In this document: in pieces, positions 47,134 to 57,711 of the stretch
Position numbering within the stretch: position 1 is the stretch's first letter
Layout of the letters: each line of letters starts with the position of its first letter
NCBI GenBank assembly: GCA_037951105.1
Contig: JBAMJV010002034.1
Coordinates: forward strand, 1-64,000
DNA length: 64,000 nt
Source of the DNA: Echinarachnius parma
Lineage: Eukaryota; Echinodermata; Echinoidea; Clypeasteroida; Echinarachniidae
Reading direction: 5' to 3'
The notes under the pieces: model-generated
The model's input: only the letters and a program-made list of their open reading frames with translations
Database searches by the model: none
What the model was told of the DNA's origin: nothing
Position numbers and translations under genes: made by a program

Positions 47134-47398
47134 GTAACGCAAGACTTATTGGAGTCACTATTTCATAAATGGTTTTCCCATTATGTTTATTAAAAATATT
47201 TTTGTCAATTAATTTTGGCCACATGCCCCCGCCCCGAGATGGATTTTTCTGTCCATCCGCAATCCAAAACTATCCGCGAAATTGAACAAATTAAGAACAG
47301 CAACAACAACAACAAAAACAGTTTATCAATCGGGACGAAGAAAATTTCTCGTCTCAAGCTTGTATTTGTGCCTTTTTTAAACGTAATTCCTCTCTAGA

Positions 47399-47503
47399 AT
47401 GGCTGCCTCCGGTGTGAATTTAGCAGCAGATGCCTTTATGGTTTGCCTCACGCATGCATTTTCTACAGAAAGAGAAGAGGTGATGGGTTTGTGCATCGGA
47501 GAG
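47399..47503 (+). CDS. BRCC3: BRCC3 exon 1, residues 1-35
   Basis: ATG at 47399 with A at -3 (TAGAATGG). Ends ...LCIGE at the donor GTAATT. Carries the catalytic Glu27. Phase 0 out. Confidence 0.93.
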
Positions 47504-50500
47504 GTAATTATACCAATTTTTATAATAGCTCATTACAGTCCCGCACACTCAATTTTGTGTGGTATACTTATCACAGTCCGACGTATAGCAAACTAAGTTA
47601 GTAATAGTAAGGTGGAGGGAATTGAAGAAAGGGCGATGAAATGTATAAATTTACTATAAGTTCATCTGAATTTCGTGATTTCGATTGGCCAGTTTATTGA
47701 TTGCTTAACAGTAAAATGTAAAAATTAATGATTAATTGACATGCCCAAACGGGCAAGTAAAAAGAACAAAAGTACTGCGGAGGCTTATCATATTCATATT
47801 GACTTAAGTTATAGTCGATGAGAATAGAGGTGCTTTTCAGATGTGGTGCTTCAGAAGGCTTTTGCGACATTCTCTTTGAAGATGTGCGCTGCCCACAACT
47901 TTGCATGCATGACTAAATGAACCAATGCGCTATACAAATTACATAGCTCGCATGGGTTCTTTTGTTTTAGTCATGCATTCCAAGTTGTGGGCACGTCTTT
48001 GAAGAGAATCAGAATGCCGCTTTTGCAGGTATCGTGGAAGGAAAGAAAGACAAATGTGTGGATTCTGAACATGACTGGTACAGACTTGACTATCAGAAGG
48101 GGAATTATGGAGATAAAACTAAAGTACTTTGGCACATCGTTAGGAAAACTGAAGGAGTTGAAAAACAAGGTGCAATTGAAGGAAAACGTGGCAGAGGTCG
48201 ATGTAAAGAGAGTGGAGAGGGAATGAAGGGTGCAACATGCTTAGCAGAAGAAAGAGTTGCATGGCGTGTTCTTGTGAAGACCACAGCAGCGCTATATACA
48301 GCGCCAACTGAACTTGATGATGATGATGAATAGAAAAGTTACATGATGATGGGAAGTTAATGGAAACCAGAAATCTGTTGACAGATTGTAATTTAAGAGT
48401 CTAATTTGCTGTATTGTTTTAATTTATTATTTGTTCACCATCTTTTTTAAAATCCAGATTGATACCAACAAAATAGTCCACATTGTTTCCGTCATCATGC
48501 TGCGTCGCTCTGATAAGAGGAAAGACCGAGTGGAAATCTCGCCTGAGCAACTCTCCTTTGCTGCATCCGAGGCGGAGATATCCTTTTTTTTCAATTCAAT
48601 CTACCGATAGATAATAATATTGATAATATCTAGCATACATTGCCAAAAAGCCTCTTAAAGGTGATTGAACACGTATACAGTGCTCGACACTATAGCACTT
48701 ACCCTATTGCCTGGGGCAAGTTAAAATGTATGTCGGGCAAGGAAAATGTCATAAATTGCCTAGTTTGGTTGCCTGATTGGGCAACTATCAATTCTGTTGA
48801 ATTCCAAGAGGAAATGTTATTCCCAAGGTGCTAATCTCTTCAAGAAAATATAAATAATAATAATAACGGTGGCTACTTATATAGCGCACGTTCCGTCTTT
48901 CGACACTCGCGGCGCATCACTTTTATTACCCCGGTCATCCGATACATACTGCACTCAATCCAGCACACAAAGTGCGCATTGTCCACTCCCTGGGGAGCAT
49001 TCCAGCTAGGCAACCTCGTAGGTGCACACAATGCTAAGTAACTCCTTTCCATCCTTCCGGGTACCCATTTATACACCTGGGTCGAGAGCAGCAAATGTGG
49101 ATGATTTTCTTGCTGAAGGAAAATCGCGATGGGCGTACTTTGGGTTTCGAACTCGGGACCTCACGATTGGAAGGCACGCGCTCTACCAATCTCGCCACAC
49201 CACGTCCACGTATTCATAATACTTTTTAAAAGATAAATTTGAAGTAGTCAGTGTGGTACAATTACAATGATGTTCTTGATGTTTGTTTGTTTTTATTGAT
49301 TCTATTAATGAATCCCAAGAAGTGAATTTAACTCAATACTAAGGCTGAGTCAGTTCGGTCGATCACACCAGTTCCCGACCGTTTCAATCGGCAAACTTGC
49401 TAGTCATTTAAACGATATTGCCAACGGATGTTCACAAAAAGTTAGGCCGACACTCCCGGGGAGTGTATGTATGATCGAGCTGATGAGTCAGTGCATTCAA
49501 AAAGTGGCTCAAAATACGTATTTGGGTAATTTATACCATTTTAAAATGTTTTGATATTCTACTTACATGATTCTATGGCGTTTGAAAGCTGAACAGAACA
49601 AAAAATGAGCCCAGAAACAATGAAAAAAAACTGCGCAAATTATCGGGAAATTTTGATCGCAGCGGTGCACCGCGGTGCTAGCCGGCCGACTGAAGTTAGC
49701 GTGCGCGGGGCCGGGGCCGGGAACTGAAGTTAGGTAGCATATATAATATAGCAGGCATTCGCGATCTTCTCGCGATATCGGGACCCGAAAACTTGCTGCT
49801 AACTTCAACCTTCGATTTTAGCGGCTTGTTTTAGCTTGGCGCGATGCTGAACAAACGATCGATTTCTAGGTCCAATTTACTTCGGAAAAAATACTTTTCT
49901 TGTGAAACTGAGTTAATTCTGGATAGGCTGTAAGTATTTTCCCATAAAGATTGATATGTATATCCATCAAAGCGTCAATATTTGTAATATTATTTGCATA
50001 TAAAAAGAGCAATATAAGCCCCAAACAGTGCATTTTTGCTGATGCTTGCACGATTGCGTGATTTTACCGGTCTTGAGTTTCGACGGCAAAAATTTATCGG
50101 GATACCGGTTCCCGACCGGTTACAGTTTATCGGTACCCGGTTCTGAAAATATCCGACATGACTCAGCCTTACTCAATACCATACATGTATGTTTTCATAA
50201 CAAATCTCTAAATAATAATAGATAGAGATTGATCTAAAATAGATTAAAACATGATCATGTTCCTTAGAATCCTTGACCGTTGGAAATCACAGGCTTGCCA
50301 GGGAGATGAAGCTTCCGCTGCGTGTCGTGGGATGGTATCATTCACATCCCCACATCACTGTGTGGCCCTCTCATGTTGGTAAGTCATTGCACAACATAAA
50401 TATTTCTGAGATTGTTCTTAAAGGGAAGTGACATTCTGGCATTTTTGTTTACTGATCATAATAAGTGTATTTATAATTCCTGTCAATTCTAGTCGTATAT

Positions 50501-53500
50501 TTTCTCTTGGGTATCACCAATGTAATGGAAATAATCAGTGTTTTGAGACCACTATTATCTGACTGACCACTAGAGGATGCCATATTTTCAAACTGTACCA
50601 TGTGGAACATTATCTGAGCATGCCCTCCCCCCCCAAAAAAAAAGCAGGTAACATAGCCACTGACATAGCAGCAGACTCAACAACAGCAGTAATGTAACCA
50701 CTTCTATTTGGTATCACTAATAATGGATGGCCCGGAACAATTTACTAGCCCCAAAATTTTACTTAAAGGACCTAAAGAATACAACGCACTTTGGCACTTA
50801 TTCCATAGTTGATGACTTGTAAAATAGGTCTGCCGAAAAAAAATCCATGAAAATAAACACAGTAGTGATTTAAGACTAATTTTCTGATGCCAAATCTCAT
50901 TTAGCAGCCAGTTTACGCCCCACCCACATTTAGGGTCCGGAATCGGCAGCGTGATTGACATGTGATTGACAATTCATTGGCTTACGTCATGACGCGTCAT
51001 CTACAGAATTTAGTTCATTAGTCCGTTCTTTAGATGACGTCACATTTTGGCAATTTAAAAGGGGCGTTCCCAGGACAATTAGATATTTACCAATTGCCCC
51101 CAAATTGATTGATTTCATGAGAAATGACTGCCAAATTCTTTTTCTTCAGGAAAAATTACATATAGAGAGCCGAATTGTGAAAATTAGGCCATCTAGACGC
51201 TGTAGTTCCTTTAATTTGTAAATTTTCAAAGTCTTATCCTTATGAGTCCCTTTATTTACCAAATCTACATGAATAAGGCTTTACATCAAAGCATACATGA
51301 TTTTCTCATTTTGTCAGGGTAAGTTTAAAAGTCTGGTTACCAAATCGGCCCACTCATATTTGATTTTAGCCCAATTATACCGGCCCAACATGAATTTGTA
51401 CTGGCTATTTGTATTGATTTATCTAATTTACTTATTCTCCAACCATGCTATGGATTGCCCTTGTCAGCTACAATAGTCTATCAGGTTATGTAAAGCAGCA
51501 ATTTTTTTTGCTATAATCTTGGAAACAGTTTTTAATTTGTTCTAAATACATTACTGATGAGAAAAAGTGATGTTTCCATTTTTTATTTTTGGTCCCAGGG
51601 TGCATTTTGGCGATTTTAAAGATAATTAGCTAATTTGCATATTTGTGAAATAAGGTCAGGGGTCATTTTCTATCTAGGAATAGTACAATATTGATAAAAA
51701 CTAGTATTCTAGGGTATTTTGAGGCAAGGATTCCATTTCCGGTGCTCGTTTGTAAGTGCTGTATGGGAAACACTCTGAAATCAAAGATGGCTTCCCCTAA
51801 TTTGCATATTTATGAATATTATTGATTTTCAGTGGCTACAGCCCCTAATAAGCAATAATTCCGGATTAGTATTTGTCAGTTATGTTCTAAGTATGTATTT
51901 AAGATATCAAAGATGAATTAACATCATGGCAACCTCTAGCAATGCATATTATTTGCATAAATATGTATTTTACCTAATTTGCATATTCCCCCAAATCGAG
52001 TATATTGGGAACCCGGCAAGTAAAAAAGACAAGTAATACCACTTTTCCAAGGTTTTAGGGGGCAACGAATCCATTCATGATACTTATTTACCTGTATCAC
52101 CTCGGCAACCCACATAAATTCAAGATGGCCGCGATTGTCATTTTAAAGTAAATAATGCTATTTGCTACTTAAACGGCATTTAATTGATAAAAGTATGATT
52201 TGCTTACTGTAAGCAAACAACTACATTGTGATTCAAATATTCTAGTTGCTCATTCCAATAATTAAAAGTCAAAACATTATAATATCAATCTAATATAACC
52301 GAAATAATATAGTCGTGTATGATAACATGTGTAATTTAGGGAGCAGTCATCTTGGATTTGAGATGGATGCCATGGTGATACGGGTAAATAAGTATCAACA
52401 ATCGATCTGCTGCCCCCCAAAACCTTGGAAAAGTGGTATTACTTGTCTTTTTTACTTGCCGGGTTCCCAATATACTCGATTTTGGGGAATATGCAAATTA
52501 GGTAAAATACATAATTATGCAAATAATATGCATTGCTAGAGGTTGCCACGATGGCAACTCATCTCTGATATCTTAAATGCATACTTAGAACATAACTGAC
52601 AAATAATAATCCGGAATGATTGCTTATTAGGGGCTGTAGCCACTGAAAGTCAATAATATTCATAAATATGCAAATTAGGGGCAGCCATCTTTGATTTCAG
52701 AGTGTTTCCCATACATCACTTACAAACGAGCACCGGAAATGGAATCCTTGCCCCAAAATACCCTAGAATACTAGTTTTTATCAATATTGTACTATTCCTA
52801 GATAGAAAATGACCCCTGACCTTATTTCACAAATATGCAAATTAGCTAATTATCTTTATAATCGCCAAAATGCACCCTGGGACCAAAAATTAAAAATGGA
52901 AACATCACTTTTTCTCATCAGTAATGTATTAAGACCAAATTAAAAAATGTTTCCAAGATTATAGCAAAAAATTTCACAACATTTATTTACACTCCATTAG
53001 GGGATATACTACAAGCTGTTTTTCAAAAGGGGCCATTGATCCAGTGCTATTTTCAAGACAAAAATGATGTCATCTAAAATCAGAGTACTTCATGTTTTTA
53101 TAACTCCAGATGTCCAGACGCAAGCAGCATACCAACTGCTTGATGAGTGTTTCGTTGGGCTGATCTTCTCCTGTTTCAATGACGACAGTAGCACGCACCA
53201 GGGACTGATCCAGCTCACATGCTTCCAGTCCACCAATCAGAGCCCAGAGGGAGAGGCACCCCAGTAAGTTGAACCGTTTTTTTAACTCAAAGTACTTGGG
53301 AAATTGAATTGTCGCAAGACAAACTGCAAAACTTAATTTTGTAGGGGAAATATCAGTTGTCTTAGGTACATTTATTCATGTAATACAAACTTTTTGGCAA
53401 AAGTGATTAAGATATGAAGGTATTATTAAAGATTTTGTATTGTATATTTGTATTGTTCCTCCGCACCGCATGTACCGCCCTGAAACCAAATCTTTTTATT

Positions 53501-56500
53501 TTAAATTCATAATATTCTCAAATTAATATATTTTGTCTCAGGTATGAAAGGTTGGAGATCCCACTTCACATCATTCCACAGCCGTCGTTTGGCCAGGCGT
53601 GTCTGGACGCGCTTGCCGAGTTGCCACGGATACTGAACATGGAGGAAGGTGAGGCGTATTCCAAGGCGTGTGAAAAGACGCAGGGTCATCTGTTGACCGC
53701 AATACACAATGGCGCAGGTAAGACGTTTGACTAGTTTTGTAAATTTTGATCTATAAAGGGATCTAGATTCTAGAACTTTGTTGACATGTGCAAAATAGTA
53801 ATGAATGGTTGACAAAATGTGTATGTTTGTGATCTGATATGTCTACTAGGTACTGTGTGAAAATTTCACTTTAAATTGATGTTATGAGTCCTAGTAATGA
53901 GCGAAAATGCAAAGAGATATTTACAAACTCGTTGCACTGACTTTGTACAGTGATAACTTCCTGTTTGGTTATGTAGTTAAAATTCTGAACACTTAATTTG
54001 TTAAAATATCTTTTTAACGAAAGGGAAATTCTAAAAACAGAAACCTGTTCCATACTTCTGTTCCAATACAAATACAACAAAGTATGAGAGAACCACTAGA
54101 GTTCTAAGTAAGATTTGTGGATTTGGACAATGTTACTGGATCCCTTAAGGGTCTGAGACAATTGTATATTTATCATCTATGCATTCTCCTTTTGATGAAC
54201 ATAGTATATTGTTTTGCATTCCATTATATGTTGCTATGTATGTGAGGCTTATAGTTCAGTCAATCTAGCAAATATTAGGGGGTAACCTCGGCAAAATTGC
54301 AACACAGGATTTTTTTTCGGAATTCTGTTCAGGAAACTCCCCTTAACAACCAAAAAAAAGTCCTAAGAAATCGAAGCTGCGGAAAGTGATTTAATTTGCA
54401 TTATAAAGATAATTAGCAAATTTGCATAAATAATTATGAAATAAGGTCAGGGGTCATTTTCTATCTAGGAATAGTACGCTAGTAATTAAAACAAATATTC
54501 TATATTTTGGGGCAAGGAATCTATTTGGAGAAAACCCTGAAATCCAAGATGGCTGCTTCCTAATTTGCATATTTATGAATATTATTGGTTTTCATTGGCT
54601 ACAGCCTCTAATAAGCAATAATTATCATGTTCTAAATGTATATCAAAGATACTTCAGCTTGGTTGCCGCCTTGGCAACCTCTTGCAATGCATATATAATT
54701 AGCATAATTTTATTATTTACCTAATTTGCATATTCCCCCAAATTGAGTATATTGGGAACCCGGAAAATAAAAATGACGTGAAATACCACTTTTCCAAGGT
54801 TTTTGGGGGCAGGAAATCCATTTATGATACTTAATTCGACGTATCACCTTGGCAACCCACATAAATCCAAGATGGCTGTCTTTGGCATTTTAAAGGAGAT
54901 AATGCTATTTGCCACTTTAAGGGCATATTTTTTAGAGCATAATTTATTCACTGTTAGCACATTGCAATTTAAGTATTCCGATTGCTAATTCGAATAATTG
55001 AGAGTCCAAAAATTATAATATTGTTCTAATATAACCAAAATAGTGAAGCTGTGTATCACTACATGTGAAATGTGGGGAGCAGCCATCTTGGATTTAAGAA
55101 GGTTGCCATGGTGCTATATGGAAAATAAGTATAAAAAGTGGACTTGTTGCCCCCCAAAACCTTGGAAAAGTGGTATAACTTGTAATTTTTACTTTCCGGG
55201 CTCCCAATATACTCAATTTGGGGGAATATGCAAATTAGGTAAATAACCCAATTATGCAAATTATATGCATTGATAGAGGTTTCCAAGATGGCAACTAATC
55301 TGAAATAGCTTCACTACATATTTAGAACATGAATGAAAAATAATAATCCGGAATGATTGCTCATTAGAGGCTGTAACCACTTAAAACCAATAATATTCAT
55401 AAATATGCAAATTAGGAGCAGCCATCTTAGCTTTTAGGGCGTTGTCTATACGACACATGCAAATGAGCACCGTTAATGGATGCCTTGCCCTAAATTACCG
55501 TAGTATAATCGTTTTTATCAATATTGTGCTATTCCTTGATAGAAAATGACCCCTCACCGCATATCAGAAATATGCAAATTAGCTTATATTTATAATGGAA
55601 ATTAAACCATTTTCCGTAGCTTCGATTTCTTAGGACTTTTATTATGTTGTTCAGGGAAGTTTCCTGAACAGAATTCCGAAGAAAATTCCCATGTTGCAAT
55701 TTTGCCGAGGTCAAGACCCTATAGATATTGACTGGACTTTAGATGTGTTCGTTGAACTTGGTACAAATTGATTACCATTCTGTAGCCTATAGTTTTCATT
55801 CATTTGTAAATGCAAAGTTACATAAAAACTAAAATTATCAGCAACCGTTTCAATAGCTCATTTGAGTATTATTGCAAAGCACTTTAATTACAGGCCTACT
55901 GTTTTGATAGGATGTCTAACAAAAATACTTGGTACTACTGACCTGAAATGTAGGTGTTATCGTTTGTATTCACTCAAGTCCATTTTTTGATAAAAATGTG
56001 CAATATTTTAGTATTTTTGTGGACATTAATTTACATATTATGCAAATTATATGCAAATTATGTTGAACTGATATACGTGTCACCGTGTGTTATGGTATAT
56101 TGGATTTTGATACTAGATGTGCACACTATTCTGGCTATGATAGTGCATCTAGATTTTAAGCAATACATAACTTCATATTGATCCAATCAAACTATAGCTC
56201 ATTTGCATATTATGCAAAGTACATGTACTTTCATGCTAACGTTTCGATTGAGTGCCACCCTAACCTGTTTCATATCTGAACTTAAAAATATAAAGGCTTT
56301 ATCATTTGCATCCACTCGATCAAACCTAACCCTAGGTCTATTTTGTTCAACAATATGGAATATTTTATTTTTTGGGGAACCTAATTTGCATATTATGCAA
56401 ATTATGTAGTCATTACAATTAAGTACGGGTATGCGTTCATCGTGCACGTGTACCTTATAATACTAATATTGGGTTGCCATACTTTTCTGGCGTCAATATA

Positions 56501-57711
56501 GTATATAAATATTTTTTAACAATTAATTTAATATTTTTACCTTTAAACAGTACCTAATTTGCATATTATGCAAATTAAACCACTGTCTGCAACTTCGATT
56601 CCTTGGGACTTTTTTTTGGTTGTTAAAGGGCATCAAGCGTGGGGATGCTACATAGCGGGTCGCCATTTTGAACTGGGTTAGTTTGCGCGCACCGCATGAC
56701 ACTGAGCTAACGTGCATTACGCACCGTGCGCAACGCGTATGCAAGATGGCGCCGCGCATCTCATTTGACGAATCTGAACTACCTTTAAGGGGAGTTTCCT
56801 GAACAGAATTCCGAAAAAAAATCCCGTGTTGCAATTTTGCCGAGGTCAAGGCCATATATTGACTGGACTATTAACTCTATTCTTACCAACAGCCATTGTA
56901 GCAAAATCTTTTCAAATGCATGGTACTTTGCTATATTACATGAACCACATTTCATTGCGTGTTCCATGCAGTAGTAAGTACCTTCCAAATTACTCAGTAA
57001 AATGTTGATGTTTAAGTCATGGATAAAACAATGGTTACATTTTTTTGAAGAATCATTCTAAAGTTGTGATCTTGATTATTCAATTATGTAGATATCTATC
57101 TTTGAAATTGTGTTCTTAAAATATATAAAATGACAGTTTCATGGCCTTTCTTTTCTATTTCCATTTATATTTACTGAGCTGGCGCATGTGTTAATAATCA
57201 AAATATAACATATTTATATGATTATGTGTTTTTTTAAGACATTGAACCTGAAACTTGCATGCATGTTATTTTTTCCATTTATATTATCTTGGACCCGTAA
57301 CATAAAGATTCACAATTGATCGTACGATCAATTGATCTTACGAGCAATTAATTGGTCGTACGATTAATCGTACGATCAATTAATCAGTCGTACAATCAAT
57401 TAATTGATCGTACTACGATTAACCGTGAATCTTTATGTTATGGGGCCCTGTAATGGTTATGAACTGATCAAATTATTTACCACTTGTTTTCTATTTTCTC
57501 TGTTCATTCTCAGCTACATGTAGTTTACACCAAGTCAGTGTGCCATCAATTGGAGAGGCTAACAGGTCCACTTCTACAGACACTAGAAAATCGGTTGGAG
57601 AGAAACACACAGCTCATTGACGAACTGGAACGAGAGAAGAAACAGCTTTTGGAGGAACTCAAAATCTGGAAACTCATGATGATATTGAAACTTTCTAGAC
57701 TATACAACTAA
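47399..57711 (+). CDS. BRCC3: BRCC3/BRCC36-type K63-specific JAMM deubiquitinase, six exons, 276 residues (gene-level entry)
   Basis: Spliced from 47399-47503, 48458-48577, 50291-50378, 53110-53263, 53542-53717 and 57524-57711: 831 bp, all phases matching. BRCC36 is the zinc-dependent subunit of the nuclear BRCA1-A and cytoplasmic BRISC complexes and cleaves Lys63-linked ubiquitin chains, working with an Abraxas/ABRO1-type partner. The MPN+ domain opens with STEREEVMGLCIGE (catalytic Glu27). RRSDKRKDRVEISPEQL is strongly conserved. The JAMM metal site HSHPHITVWPSHVD gives His92, His94, Ser102 and Asp105. A C-terminal coiled coil (about 235-260, LENRLERN...ELEREKKQLLEEL) is the usual heterodimer helix. 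Exons 1 and 2 join in phase 0, so the loop that vertebrate proteins carry between LCIGE and IVHI is absent, which explains the shorter length. The tail after LLEEL (KIWKLMMILKLSRLYN) is not family-like and may derive from a local repeat. The intron after exon 2 is AT-AC. Confidence 0.95.
47790..48335 (+). pseudogene. Dead non-LTR retrotransposon 3' end in BRCC3 intron 1
   Basis: Broken frames resemble the C-terminal region of RTE/jockey-like reverse transcriptases: AFQMWCFRRLLRHSL near 47835, then after frame changes HIVRKTEGVEKQ, GKRGRGRCKES and AEERVAWRVLVKTTAALYT, ending in an Asp run and TAG at about 48331. This is typical of 5'-truncated copies. It is an insertion, not an exon. Confidence 0.75.
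48458..48577 (+). CDS. BRCC3: BRCC3 exon 2, residues 36-75
   Basis: Acceptor AATCCAG at 48451-48457. Encodes IDTNKIVHIVSVIMLRRSDK through SPEQLSFAASEAE. Exactly 40 codons, phase 0 at both ends. It ends GAG immediately before ATATCCTT, not before a GT. Confidence 0.93.
48848..49203 (-). mobile_element. tRNA-derived SINE in BRCC3 intron 2
   Basis: On the minus strand the head has an A box (TGGCGAGATTGGTAGAGCG) and a B box (GGTCCCGAGTTCGAAACCC) with tRNA-like spacing (49141-49203), a body with TATATAGCGC, and an (ATT)n tail at 48850-48865. The acceptor stem does not pair, so it is a SINE and not a tRNA gene. A second head lies at 38181. Confidence 0.82.
49340..50171. mobile_element. hAT-like non-autonomous element with 8-bp target duplication
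   Basis: 832 bp. Terminal inverted repeats TAAGGCTGAGTCA / TGACTCAGCCTTA are flanked by identical CTCAATAC (49332-49339 and 50172-50179). Eight-base duplications are the signature of hAT transposases. The interior repeats GGTTCCCGACCG-type words near both ends. No transposase frame. The right end lies only about 120 bp from the U12 3' splice site. Confidence 0.93.
50291..50378 (+). CDS. BRCC3: BRCC3 exon 3, residues 76-104
   Basis: Starts AGG after the AC of the AT-AC intron and ends CATGTTG at the donor GTAAGT. Encodes RLAREMKLPLRVVGWYHSHP and ITVWPSHV, three of the four JAMM metal/catalytic positions. Phase 1 out. Confidence 0.95.
51495..52973. mobile_element. 1.5-kb palindromic element in BRCC3 intron 3
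   Basis: Two arms of about 630 bp (51495-52135 and 52338-52973) are inverted, diverged copies around a 200-bp centre. Landmarks on both arms: GGTCAGGGGTCATTTTCTATC, GGGAACCCGG, ACCACTTTTCCAAGGTTTT and repeated CTAATTTGCATAT. A related palindrome lies in intron 5 (54252-55741). No protein coding seen. Confidence 0.9.
53110..53263 (+). CDS. BRCC3: BRCC3 exon 4, residues 105-155
   Basis: Acceptor AACTCCAG, donor GTAAGT at 53264. The first codon is completed to Asp105, the last JAMM metal ligand. Encodes VQTQAAYQLLDECFVGLIFS and LIQLTCFQSTNQSPEGEAP. Phase 1 in, phase 2 out. Confidence 0.95.
53542..53717 (+). CDS. BRCC3: BRCC3 exon 5, residues 156-214
   Basis: Acceptor TTTTGTCTCAG, donor GTAAGA at 53718. 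Encodes YERLEIPLHIIPQPSFGQAC through LLTAIHNGA. Phase 2 in, phase 1 out. Confidence 0.95.
53755..54144 (+). mobile_element. Family D MITE, copy 2
   Basis: Same ends as 27397-27774 (AGGGATCTAG ... GTTACTGGATCCCT). TTAA follows on the right (54145-54148) and TATA is on the left. It lies just 37 bp behind the exon 5 donor. Confidence 0.85.
54252..55741. mobile_element. 1.5-kb palindromic element in BRCC3 intron 5
   Basis: Arms 54252-54880 and 55075-55741 are inverted copies. Outer ends carry AGT(C/T)CAGTCAAT, CCTCGGCAAAATTGCAAC and GGAATTCTGTTCAGGAAAC; inner parts match the element at 51495-52973. It shows the uninterrupted CTCCCCTTAACAACC site (near 54340) that is split by the 158-bp element in the third copy. 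Confidence 0.9.
56552..56876 (-). mobile_element. Partial third copy of the palindromic element, split by a TTAA element
   Basis: Matches one outer arm of the element at 54252-55741, from AACTTCGATTCCTTGGGAC to TTGACTGGACT, but is interrupted at the TTAA by 56627-56784. Upstream, 56180-56560 is AT-rich with repeated TTTGCATATTATGCAAA words. Confidence 0.85.
56627..56784 (-). mobile_element. 158-bp GC-rich TTAA element, copy 2
   Basis: Reverse-oriented copy of 43635-43792, identical in length, with TTAA at 56623-56626 and 56785-56788. The target is known exactly because the same sequence without insertion is present at about 54340. Confidence 0.95.
57298..57438. mobile_element. 140-bp near-palindrome rich in GATCGTACGATC
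   Basis: Ends TAACATAAAGATTCAC and GTGAATCTTTATGTTA are perfect inverses. The interior is built of GATCGTACGATC and CAATTAATTG words. It lies 86 bp upstream of the BRCC3 exon 6 acceptor. Confidence 0.88.
57524..57711 (+). CDS. BRCC3: BRCC3 exon 6 (terminal), residues 215-276
   Basis: Phase 1 requires the acceptor CTACATGTAG (ends 57523), not the earlier CAG at 57513; it restores IHNGAVYTKSVCHQLERLTG. Encodes the C-terminal coiled coil; TAA at 57709-57711. Confidence 0.9.

Larger units (their letters stand above)
48578..50290 (+). other. BRCC3: U12-type AT-AC intron of BRCC3
   Basis: The 5' end reads ATATCCTTTT, the exact minor-spliceosome AT-AC consensus. The 3' end is AC at 50289-50290, preceded by the branch-site match TCCTTGAC at 50270-50277, whose A at 50276 is 14 nt from the end of the intron. 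Joining GAG to AGG gives ASEAE-RLAREMKLPLRVVGWYHSHP, the expected family sequence. No GT-AG alternative keeps the frame. The intron has since received a SINE and a hAT-like element. Confidence 0.93.

Noticed and set aside
48034-48333. Missing BRCC3 exon in intron 1
   Set aside because: The sequence resembles a reverse-transcriptase C-terminus, and exons 1 and 2 already join in phase with a family-like reading.
49141-49203. Functional tRNA gene on the minus strand
   Set aside because: A and B boxes are present but the acceptor stem does not pair, and a SINE body with an ATT tail follows.
57484-57523. BRCC3 last exon beginning at the CAG ending 57513
   Set aside because: That junction would be out of frame; the acceptor ending 57523 restores the conserved HNGA-VYTK reading.
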